From assembly GCF_003236175.1 (NCBI RefSeq), contig NZ_QKTW01000022.1, positions 434,208 to 498,207 of the forward strand: a stretch of 64,000 bases of DNA. Reading direction: 5' to 3'. A program made the position numbers and the translations under genes. The notes beneath the pieces are model-generated. The model saw nothing but the letters and a program-made list of their open reading frames with translations, had not been told where the DNA came from and did no database searches. The stretch comes from Taibaiella soli. Lineage in GTDB: Bacteria; Bacteroidota; Bacteroidia; Chitinophagales; Chitinophagaceae. Below, piece by piece: positions 7,799 to 18,800 of this stretch. Numbering within the stretch: the stretch's first letter is position 1; each line of letters begins with the position of its first letter.

Positions 7799-8584
7799 TT
7801 AGTTTTTAAAATTTAAGGACTGAGGAAGCATCAGCAAGAATGGAATAGACTTTTCATAATCTAGCGCTTCGTAGTATAAGCCCAGTCTTGCAAGGTTTTT
7901 ATAGTATTCGTTTACGTGAGTGTAATAGTATTGTTCCGACTGGATGTACCAAGCAGTTTCACCCAGCTTTTCTGCTAGAAACCATTTCTCAAGAAGGCGT
8001 GCAATACGTCCGTTACCATCGCTGAAAGGATGGATATTTACAAACTCCAGGTGAATGAATGCAGCATAATAGAAAGTTTCTTCGATTGATAATTCCTGTT
8101 TCAGGAGCTTCTCTATTTCTTTCCATAAAGCGACATAACACTCGTTCACTATGCTTAGTGGCGTTGCCTCGTACTGTATTCTCCCTGTTTTGTGTTCCAT
8201 CACCAGCATTTCTGTTTTCCGGATAGCGCCTCGTTGGTTTTGGGTCAGCAAATGTGCAGAGATGAACTTATGAGCCTGCAGAAAGTTGTTTTGATTTAGT
8301 TGATTATCCTGGGCAAATAGATATGCGTTGTAAAGATCGTTTGGTTTTTCCGTTAGTTCGGGCAAGTACGCAACATTTAATATTTTGTGCTTTACGTAAC
8401 TGTCTACTTCTAATTGCTCTCCTTCAATTTTTGATGATGACATAACCGAAACCGATGTATAGAAGGTGATGCTATGTGGCTCCAGTTTTATTTGCTCCAG
8501 AACAGAGAATTCCTTCTGAACATCTATGTCCAGCATAGATGTCCAGGTCTTGAAATAGTGCAGCGTTGTCGGTTGTTTCATCAT
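7799..8584 (-). CDS. Fic-family protein (probable AMP transferase), class II autoinhibited
   Basis: A 261-residue protein with the Fic signature HPFSDGNGRIAR at about residues 185-196, whose histidine is the catalytic base in Fic enzymes. These transfer AMP, or sometimes another phosphate-containing group, from a nucleotide onto protein hydroxyls. Upstream, residues 50-55 read SSKIEG, which fits the (S/T)xxxE(G/N) inhibitory helix. Because it lies N-terminal to the Fic core, the protein would be class II, self-inhibited by Glu54 blocking the ATP gamma-phosphate. No antitoxin-like partner gene lies next to it, in agreement with built-in inhibition. The target is unknown. The first two codons are both ATG. 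Confidence 0.88.
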   Translation of the reverse strand: MMKQPTTLHYFKTWTSMLDIDVQKEFSVLEQIKLEPHSITFYTSVSVMSSSKIEGEQLEVDSYVKHKILNVAYLPELTEKPNDLYNAYLFAQDNQLNQNNFLQAHKFISAHLLTQNQRGAIRKTEMLVMEHKTGRIQYEATPLSIVNECYVALWKEIEKLLKQELSIEETFYYAAFIHLEFVNIHPFSDGNGRIARLLEKWFLAEKLGETAWYIQSEQYYYTHVNEYYKNLARLGLYYEALDYEKSIPFLLMLPQSLNFKN

Positions 8585-8890
8585 TTTGAATATCGTTATA
8601 AAATACGGCTATATTCTGAGGTGCTCAATTAATATAGGAAATCGCATCCCTGGCTTAGTTTTTGACAGCTGACAATTTTATGCAAATCCGGAATAAATAA
8701 AACATCTGATGTTTCATTTCTTTTCTAATTGTATTCGGTACAACTGAATAGGTGTACTGTCAACTGTTCATTGTCAACTGTCAACTGATGTGTGGCTGCA
8801 TTTCTACAATTTCCCAATTTCCGTTTTTCTATGTTTGTTATGTGTCGAGAAAAAGACATAGAATTTCTTTTTTATTTAACCCACATCTTT
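8585..8890. other. Divergent promoter region with TGTCAACTG words
   Basis: These 306 bases separate the Fic gene (minus) from the SDR gene (plus) and must hold both promoters. At 8758-8787 the word TGTCAACTG occurs three times, twice overlapping; the same word turns up in other gaps of this window. No other structure was seen. Confidence 0.5.
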
Positions 8891-9643
8891 ATGAACATTT
8901 TAAACGGAAAAGTAGCGCTGGTTACCGGCGCCACATCGGGTATTGGCAAATCAATCGCATTGCTGTATGCCGCAAACGGAGCCAAGGTCATGGTCTCTGG
9001 CAGAAATGAAAAAAGCGGACAGGAAGTAGTTCGCGAAATCCAAAGTAAAGGCGGTGACGCTGCTTTCTTTAAAGCAGATGTTTCGGATCCGGAACAATGT
9101 CGTGCGCTGATTCAAAGCGTTGTGTCTACGTTCGGTCGCATCGATATTGCTTGCAACAATGCCGGCGTATCTGGCGGACTCAGTCTGGTTGTTGACTATG
9201 AAGTGGCGTCCTGGAAAGATGTTTTAGACACCAATCTGAACAGCGTCTTCTATTGCATGAAGTATGAGCTGGATGCGATGGGTAAACAGAACGCGCCAGG
9301 CGTAATCATCAACATGTCTTCCGTACTTGGCCTTACCGGCGAAATGGGATTGTCTGCTTACGTAGCATCCAAACATGCCATTATCGGCCTCACAAAAAGT
9401 GCCGCGTTGGAAAACGCAACCAAAGGCATCCGTATCAATACGGTTTGTCCCGCCTATATTGAAACTCCCATCTTAGACGTCCTCTCTAGCGAACAACGCA
9501 AAGCAATTGAAAGCTTACAGCCGGTGATGCGCATCGGCAAACCAGAAGAAGTGGCAGAACTCGTTTTATGGTTATCTTCTGATAAAGCTTCATTCGTTAC
9601 TGGCTCCCATTATTCCGTAGACGGCGGATACCTGGCCAGATAA
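8891..9643 (+). CDS. Short-chain dehydrogenase/reductase (FabG-like)
   Basis: A 250-residue classical SDR. The NAD(P) site 'VALVTGATSGIGKS' lies at residues 7-20, NNAG near 90, the catalytic serine in 'INMSSVLG', and the YVASK motif (Tyr, Lys) near 158; 'VCPAYIETPIL' follows and the C-terminal 'YSVDGGYLAR' closes the fold. An in-frame ATG at 8792 would add 33 residues without homology, so the ATG at 8891 is preferred. Such enzymes reduce ketones or oxidise alcohols on small molecules. The gene lies 188 bp upstream of the polyketide synthase on the same strand without a strong terminator between them, so it may serve as a tailoring enzyme, but this is only suggested by position. Confidence 0.9.
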   Translation: MNILNGKVALVTGATSGIGKSIALLYAANGAKVMVSGRNEKSGQEVVREIQSKGGDAAFFKADVSDPEQCRALIQSVVSTFGRIDIACNNAGVSGGLSLVVDYEVASWKDVLDTNLNSVFYCMKYELDAMGKQNAPGVIINMSSVLGLTGEMGLSAYVASKHAIIGLTKSAALENATKGIRINTVCPAYIETPILDVLSSEQRKAIESLQPVMRIGKPEEVAELVLWLSSDKASFVTGSHYSVDGGYLAR

Positions 9644-9831
9644 ACGCTGTTTTTATTGTGCTGCATTTTAGCAGCAGAAGTACACTGCCGCGTTTCTGCG
9701 CGGACGGTTGGTATTTGTTATGAGCGTTACTTGTTGTTGCACGTGCGAAGCAAATGATTTTTGCCGTGCAGCAGCGAGAACGACGCTCCATACATATGCC
9801 GTTTCAATTCATCTTCCCAAAACACAATTTT

Positions 9832-12800
9832 ATGAACACCCACAAAGTGCCTTCTGCACAACAACCGGTTGCTATTATCGGTATGGCTTGTCGCTTTCCG
9901 GGAGCGAACAATTACGAAGAGTTTTGGCAAAATTTAATGGAAGGGCGATCTGGTATTTCTGAAATCCCGAAGGAGAGATGGGACTGGAAGCAATATCAGC
10001 ACGACTTTCCGAAGAACGGTGCCACAGGAAAATGGGGAGGTTTTATTAAAGATGCAGATTGTTTTGACGCTTCGTTTTTTCAGCTTTCGGGTAAAGAAGC
10101 GGAGCTGATGGATCCGCAGCAGCGAATTATGCTGGAACTAGCCTGGTCTTGTATGGAGGATGCGGGGATACCTCCTTCCAGATTATCAGGTACGAATACC
10201 GGTGTTTTTACTGGCGTTTTCAATTTTGATTATAAAGAACTCGCAGAGCGGGGAAGCGCAATTGCTGCGCATTACGGCACGGGCACATCGACCGCTGTTG
10301 TCGCCAACCGACTGTCGTATTATTTCAATTTAAAAGGTCCCAGTGTCCCGATCGATACAGCATGTTCTAGTTCACTACAGGCAATACATATGGCTGCGCA
10401 ATCCATACAGCTGGGCGAATGCGATCTGGCACTCGCGGGCGGAGTCAGTTTGTTGTTGACACCGGCCAAACATATTGCTTTCGCGAAAGCGGGGATGTTA
10501 TCACCGACGGGAAGCTGCAAAAGTTTTGACGAAAGTGCGGATGGGTATATACGCGGTGAAGGTGCAGGATTGCTTTTATTAAAATCATTGGAGCAGGCAA
10601 AGGCTGATGGCGATATTATTTATGGTGTATTGCGCGGAAGTGCTGCTAACCACTGTGGCAGAACATATACGATCACCTATCCAAGCCCCACAGCACAAGC
10701 TGAGGTGATTGCAACGGCTGTAAAGCGCGCTGGTATTGAGCCACAATCGATCAGTTATATAGAAGCACATGGGACCGGCACGCCCAAAGGCGATCCAATT
10801 GAGTTTGAGGGATTGACGCAAGCAATGCAAAATCTAAATGTTGCCGTAGCAAATAGTTATTGCGGTGTTGGGTCGGTAAAAGCAAACATTGGACATCTGG
10901 AATCCGCTGCCGGTGTGGCTGGAATGATAAAGGTGCTGCTGGCAATGAAACATCGGCAACTGCCCGGTCTGTTACATTTTAGACAGCTTAATCATCGCAT
11001 TACACTGAACGATACACCTTTTTATATCGTAGACAAACATCGTGATTGGACATCCATTCTGGATGAAAACGGTAAAGCTTATCCGCGAAGAGCTGGTGTG
11101 AGTTCATTTGGTTTCGGAGGGACAAATGCGCACGTTGTGCTGGAAGAGGCGCCAGTTAAGGATCGTAGGGTATCTGCAGAACAGCCGAGATATTTGATTT
11201 GTTTATCAGCAAAAAATAAAGAGGCACTTCAGGAAAACATCTCGGAATTAGTCGACTGGTTAGAAACTAGCGGACAGGGTGTCGATCTTGCGGATATTAG
11301 TTACACTTTGCTTTTTGGGCGCGATCATTTTCAGGTGCGCAAAGCTTTTGTAGTAAAGGATTTGAGTGATTTGCGGGCTGCATTGCGTGACGCTTCGACT
11401 CCGTTCAGCGTGGCAGGTCGATTATTGCAATTGGCAGAGCGATATATGGCTGGCCACAATGATGACTGGAATTCCTTATTTCCAGATGGCGCAAATCGTA
11501 TATCGATGCCGACGTATTCTTTTCAGCGGACAAGATATTGGTTGCAGGAAGATAAAATGCCTAGTTATTTAACACGCCTTCCGGAAGAGGAGCATGATCG
11601 TTCGGACAAGCCACCTGTATGGGTTTTTGATGGCAACGAATGTTTTCTGAAAGATCATGTATTTAACGGGCAGAAGATATTGCCAGCTGTTGTTTATATG
11701 GAATTCGTACGTAGTCATGTTCAATATTTGTTACAGCAACAATTAAAGGAAGACGATATTATCTGCTTGAAGAATCAGGTTTGGATGGCCCCATTTATTG
11801 CCGACCGGGATGGTATCGCACTTCAAATTAGTTTGGAGCACAAAGAAAATGGTCATCTGTCTTACGAAGTTTTCTCAGAAGACGCGGTGCAGCGTAAAAC
11901 AGTGCACAGTTGCGGAACTGCTTGTGTGATGAAGGTTGATGAAATGCCAGCCCATAAGGTCGGTCTGATTGCTGATGGCACACAGACATCGTTCGATGGT
12001 AAACAATTCTATGGCTTATTGCGTGACGCAGGATTTAATTATGGCCCCTCACACCAGATGATTAATCAATTGTTTGTAGACAAAGACAAGATTGTTGCCA
12101 GATTAAAAACTTCGGGTAGCGAAACAGAGACGGCTGCTTTTGTGTTGCATCCCGGTTATATGGATGCCGCGCTGCAGGCGACAATGGGATGGCTTGCGGA
12201 GGAAGCCGCAGAAGGCGCTGCAATTAAGATTCCCTTGCCGTTTACACTACAGGAATTAAAAGTCTTTTCTTCCTGTAAGAATGCAGCATGGATTATCGTG
12301 ACGAAAAATAGCAAAGATCAGAGTGGTCAGACCGTAAACATTGACCTCTGCGACGCCTCAGGTAAAGTATGTGTACAACTGCTGGGATACTGTGGAAGAA
12401 CTGTTGTCAATAAGGTTGCCGAGACTATCGGTATATCTGTCACTGAAGATGTACATCAGCTCGAGTCGTTCTGGATGGAAAAACAATCGCTGGATGATGA
12501 GGATTCCATTCAGTTTGAAAATCATGTCGCAATTCTATGCGGTGTATCAATGTCGTCTGGTGTTGACATTGATCATCGCTGGCAAAACATCAGATGTCAC
12601 CTGTTTGAAACCGACGCAATTGATGTTGCCGGAATGTTTACAGATTATTGCTGGAAGATTTTAGAGTTTGTGCAGGAACTGTCCGCCACGACACGCGGAA
12701 AACTCCTGTTGCAGGTGGTAGTGGCTAATGATGGCGACGGCAGACTGCTGGCCGGTTTGACCGGCTTATTGCGGACCGTTTCAGCGGAATATACAAAATT

Positions 12801-15800
12801 TCATACGCAGATTGTTGAATGGTCTAAGGCGGAAACATCAGATCTTTTTGAAACGTTAATGGGTAATAAAGCACAGGCAGCAGATCGTCATGTTCGGTAT
12901 GAGGACGGAAAGCGGTTGGTGAAAAGTTGGCAGTATGCGGAGGAAAAGACGATGGTACCGAATCCCTGGCGAACCAACGGTGTGTACCTCATTACAGGTG
13001 GTATCGGCGGTCTGGGGTTAGTTTTTACAGAAGAGATTTTCCGCAGAACGTCCCGGGCAACGATTATACTTGTCGGTCGTAGTCCATTGTCTCCGGAGCA
13101 TGAAACTCAGCTGCGTGCGTTACAGACAAAAGGTAACATTGTCGTATACCGGCAGCTTGATGTTACCAGTGCGACTAAAGTACAAGAGACAATTGGCTGG
13201 ATCAAAAGCAGTTTTGGTAATCTGCATGGTATATTACATGCGGCGGGTATTATCAATGATAATTACATCATCCGCAAAACACGGGATGAACTGGAGAAAG
13301 TACTGGCGCCTAAAGTGTCCGGTCTTATCAATCTGGATAATGCCAGCGCCGGCATGAATCTGGATCTTTTTGTCCTTTTCTCTTCTACAAGCGGCGCTTT
13401 AGGCAATATCGGCCAGTCAGATTACAGTGCGGCTAACTGTTTTATGGACGAATATGCCCGGTATCGAAATGGGCTTAGGGCGCAAGGTTTGCGTAGCGGA
13501 AAAGCGATTTCCATCAGTTGGCCCTTCTGGAAAGAAGGCGGTATGCGAATTTCAGATGCGGGGGTTGCAGCCTTGTATCGTTATTCCGGTATGGTGCCGC
13601 TCGAAACACAAAAAGGGATCCAAGCATTTTACAATCTGCTTCAGTCGTCGCAGGATCATGTTCTGGTCATGCAAGGCGATATAACCTTACTATCAAATAG
13701 ACTTCAGTGTAACCTGGTGAAACGAACAGCGATTGCGTTAAATACTCATGAATCTTTAAACGAATCGAAAATGAACCACCAAGAAAATAAACAGGCACAA
13801 GAGTTAATACAGCAGCTGATATGCATGGCTGCCGATATTCTTAAATCGTCAGCCGCAGATATCGATCCCAAAGCGCCATTGGAAGAATATGGTTTTGACT
13901 CGATTCTGTATACAGAGTTTGCCGTTAATCTGAATGAAACATTCAAAACAGATATCGGCCCAACGTTGTTTTTTCAACAAAGTACCATCGCCGCTTTAGC
14001 CGATTATCTGAGAGCGGAATCTACAACTATTCCTGCGGCAGTTTCTTCCGTTTCTGTCAATCAATCTAGTGACGATAAGGACAAATTGCGGCAGTTGACA
14101 GCGGTGTTATGTGGTTATGCGGCCGAAATTCTGGAAGTTCCGGTTGCAGATATTGATCCCGCTGTTGGCATGGATGAATATAGTTTTGACTCTATCGGCT
14201 ATACCAGTTTTACCATTAAAATGAATGATGCGTTCGGGCTACAATTGGCGCCGACACTGTTTTTCGAATACGCGACGCTGAAAGCTTTAGCGGAACATTT
14301 ACTGGATCGCTGGCCCGCTTGCTTTGAGGGTGAATTATCAACGTACGACGGTCAAAGAGAATCAACGCAAGGGCCATTAAAGATGGGCGCGCCTTCAATT
14401 GTGGAAGCGCAAGGACCCGCGATGGCTGCAGATAAGGATTCCGCTGAAGCAGCGATTGCGATCATCGGGGTCAGTGGTAGTTTTGCGATGTCCGAAGACA
14501 TTGAAGAATTGTGGAAGAATCTGATTGGCGAAAAAGATTGCATTACGGAGATTCCGGCTGATCGTTGGGATTGGGAAAGCCATTATGGTAATGCGGTATC
14601 GGAAAAAGGAAAAACCAACGTGAAATGGGGCGGATTCCTGAAAGATCTGAATGCATTTGACGCGTCGTTCTTCAATATTTCTCCGGGCGAAGCGGCTTAT
14701 ATAGATCCGCAGCAACGTTTGCTCTTAATGCACGTCTGGAAAGCTTTGGAGGATGCAGGTTATGCGCCACAGGATTTTTACGGCAGTAATACCGCGTTGT
14801 TTACGGGAATAACAAGTCATGAATATAGCGCCCGTGTATCGAGGATAAATGTAAAAACCGAAGGATATCATCAGGCGAGCATCATATCCTGTATTGGTCC
14901 GAATCGCGTAAGCTATTTTTTGAATCTCCACGGTACGAGTGAGCCGGTTGATACGGCTTGTTCCAGTGCTCTGGTTGCTATCCACCGGGCAGTACGGGAA
15001 ATCAGATCGGGTGATAGTGAGCTGGCAATTGCAGGTGGTGTGACGGTATTGTCTTCGCTTCCGTCTTACATCAGTTTTGATAAAGCGGGCATGTTGTCAA
15101 AAACAGGCCGTAGCAGAACATTTTCCGATCAGGCAGACGGTTATGCACGTGGCGAAGGCATTGGGATTATTTTGTTGAAACGACTAGACGCTGCTGAACG
15201 GGACGGTGATCATATATATGGCGTGATCAAAGGTACGGGCGTGAATCATGGCGGCCGTGCCAATTCATTGCAGGCACCCAATATGCGCGCTCAGGCGGCT
15301 TTGCTAAAGACCGTCTACTCAAAAGCTGGTATTGATCCACGCACAGTGGGTTATGTAGAGGCGCATGGTACGGGTACTAAAATTGGTGATCCAATAGAGA
15401 TCGATGCACTAAAGGCGGCTTTCAAAGAGTTGTACAGCGAGACAGGAAGCGAAGAGGTGAAATCGGTGCATTGCGGGATTGGTTCATTGAAAACAAATAT
15501 TGGCCATTCGGAATATGCGGCTGGAATAGCGGGTGTGATTAAAGTATTGCTGCAAATAAAACATCAGACCTTAGTAAAAACCCTGCATTGTGAAACGATG
15601 AATCCATATATCGATATTAAAAACAGTCCATTCTATATCGTACGGGAAACACAAGCCTGGCAGTCTTTACGGGATGCTCATGGAAAGGCCTTGCCGCGAA
15701 GAGCAGGTGTGAGCTCGTTTGGATTCGGTGGTGTTAATGCACATGTGATTCTCGAAGAGTATGTAGATAAAAGGCCTGTTATGGAAACATCTGATGATTG

Positions 15801-18800
15801 TTTAAAACTATTTGTGCTGTCTGCAAAGAAACCAGAACAACTGAAAGTACAGGTGCAGCAGTTATTAAAAGCGATCCGTTTAAATGTATTTACCAATAGT
15901 GATTTTGCCAGCATTGCCTATACTTTACAGGTAGGCCGGAATGCTATGGAGGAACGTTTATGCATTTTAGCGAAAGATTTTAAAGAGCTTGAAAACAGAT
16001 TGGAACGATTCCTGATCAATGGTAAACAAGAAGATTGGACTTATATAGGGCAAGTCAAAAAGATAAAGCCAGGCAGTAATACCGCAAATACTACAGCAAT
16101 CGGCGAGCAGATAGCCGAATGCATACGGACCGGCGATTATAAAAGTCTTGCGCAACTCTGGATTGAGGGGTATACTATAACCTGGAGCCAGTTGTATAAG
16201 AATGAAAACCCGCGCAGGTTGAGCCTGCCGACTTATCCATTTGCTAAAGAGGTTTTCAAATTGGATGCGGAATATACATTGACCGAAAAAGTGGCTGCAC
16301 CTTTTTTACCACTAATGCGGGTGGCGGAGCCAGTGGTGGAAATGCCGCCGAATAGCGAAATTCAGCACATACTCGTTGCGAACATAGCACGTTTGCTGAA
16401 CATGAAAGCAACACACATTTCGTTTGATGAAAGTCTGGAAGAATATGGTTTTGATTCGGTTTTGTACACGCAGTTTTCCATCGAGTTAAATGAACAATTT
16501 GGATTGGACCTGACACCAGCAGTGTTTTTCAGGTATCCAAACATTGGGCAGTTATCGGTTTATCTCGCAGATGAATATCCACTGGCATTTAACAGATCAA
16601 GGCAAGATTCTGCAACACAAGAGGTCGTGGAGAAGTCTGTTGTGAATATTGTGGAATCCGCCACATATCTGAATAGATTGATCGGCATATTAACAGGTAA
16701 AGTAGCGCAGATATTGAAGTTTAGCGAAGACTTGATTGATCCGGCAGCAGATCTGAATGAATATGGTCTGGATTCAATTATTGTTACACAACTTACCAGT
16801 GAATTGAATGAAGAATTTGGTTTTGAACTTACACCCAATATCATTTTCGGATGTCAGAATTTACAATCATTAGGTAGTTATATTCAGGAAAATTACCGCG
16901 ATTTTTTTTCGCATGCGCCGTGTGATATGCCAATAGAGATTTCTAAAAATGAAGTTGCAGAAGAGTCTCAGCATCATCCGGCGCCGGCTGTCTTAGAGGA
17001 AAAGAAAAATAGCGAAGGCGTTGCCGTTATTGGACTCAGCATTCAGTTTCCCATGGCTAAGGACGCGAATCAATTTTGGGATAACCTGGTGAATGAAAAA
17101 CACTGCATCTCAGAGATCCCTGCTGACCGTTGGGATTGGCGGGATTATCCGGAGCTCAAAGTGAAATGGGGTGGTTTTATGGATGATATGGCCTCTTTTG
17201 ATCCACTTTTCTTCAAAATATCGCCTGCAGAAGCTTTGCAAATGGAGCCCCAGCAGCGTTTGTTGATGCAACATGCCTGGAAGGCGATTGAAGATGCCGG
17301 TTATAATCCGCACAGTTTATCAGGCACTAATACCGGAGTTTTTGCAGGTATTCTTTGTTATGAATACAGTAAATTATTGGCGAAGGCAAATGTTCCCATT
17401 GCCAGTCATTCGCTGATGGGGATGGTAGGGTCAATGGGACCGAATCGCATTAGTTACTTTCTGGATATTCACGGTCCGAGCGAAGCTATTGAAACAGCTT
17501 GTTCCAGCTCATTGGTTGCGATACACAGGGCGGCAGAAGCGATCGTATCCGGAACCTGTGATATGGCACTGGCTGGCGGTGTAAATACATTGCTGTCGCC
17601 GGATGTGTTTATGAGTTTACACGAAGCTGGCACATTAAGTCCGGATGGCGTTTGCAGACCATTCTCCGATCAGGCAAAAGGTTATGTACGCGGGGAAGGT
17701 GTCGGTGTTGTTTTCTTAAAACGTCTGGAGGATGCGGAACGCGATGGCGATCATATCTATGGCGTGATTCGCGGTACAGCCGAAAACCATGGCGGACGCG
17801 CCAATACACTTACTTCGCCAAATCCTAAAGCACAGGCTGCCTTATTAGAGACAGCTTATGTCAACGCTGGGGTCGACCCACGAAGGGTCGGCTATATCGA
17901 AACGCATGGTACCGGTACTGAATTGGGTGATCCAATAGAAGTGAATGCTTTGAAAAAGGCTTTTGGAAAATTGTACGACGATAAAGGTCTGATGTTTGCT
18001 GGTGAAAAGCATTGTGGCATCGGTTCTGTAAAATCAAATATCGGGCATCTGGAAGTGGCGGCTGGTATAGCTGGTGTTGCTAAAGTGCTATTGCAAATGA
18101 AACACAAAAAGCTGATTAAAAGTTTACATACAGAACGCTTAAATCCATATATCGACTTTAACGATGGGCCTTTCTTCGTCGTGAAAGAAACTGCCGAATG
18201 GAAAGCGATTCGCGATGAAGCTGGTAAGGAGTTACCTCGATGTGCTGGCGTTAGTTCGTTTGGATTTGGCGGGGTTAGTGCACACATCGTACTGGAAGAG
18301 TATGTTCCGAAAGTGAGCAAAGGAGCCAGCGAAGCGCCACGAAGCATTGTGGTTCTATCCGCAAAAAACAAAGAACTTTTACATGAATATGCTCAAAGTT
18401 TGCGTAGTGCCATAGAGAATAAACAAGTTGAAAATGAAGATCTGGCGAGCCTCGCGTATACCTTGCAAATAGGTAGAGAAGCAATGGAAGAACGATTTGC
18501 CGTGGTTGTTGATTCTTTACCACAATTATGGGCTGCACTGAATGAATTTATTTGCGGCGGCTCATTTAACAGAATTTGGTTTCAGGGAAATATTAAACAG
18601 AAAGCAGAAACAACAACAGTTAATGTTTCAGATCCTTTGGCAAAGATGGCTATGGAATGGATTACAGGCGGACGTGTAGATTGGATGGGCCTGTATGGAA
18701 AACAGAAGCCAGTGCGTATGAGTTTACCTACATATCCGTTTGAACGGAAAAAATACTGGCCGGCAGATGTTAAGCGAAGTGGTACCTCAGACACTGCACC

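Noticed and set aside
17892..18371. 159-codon frame on the minus strand inside the synthase
   Set aside because: It is antisense to the intact KS3 region, whose codon pattern explains the open frame; no own start signal or recognisable sequence.
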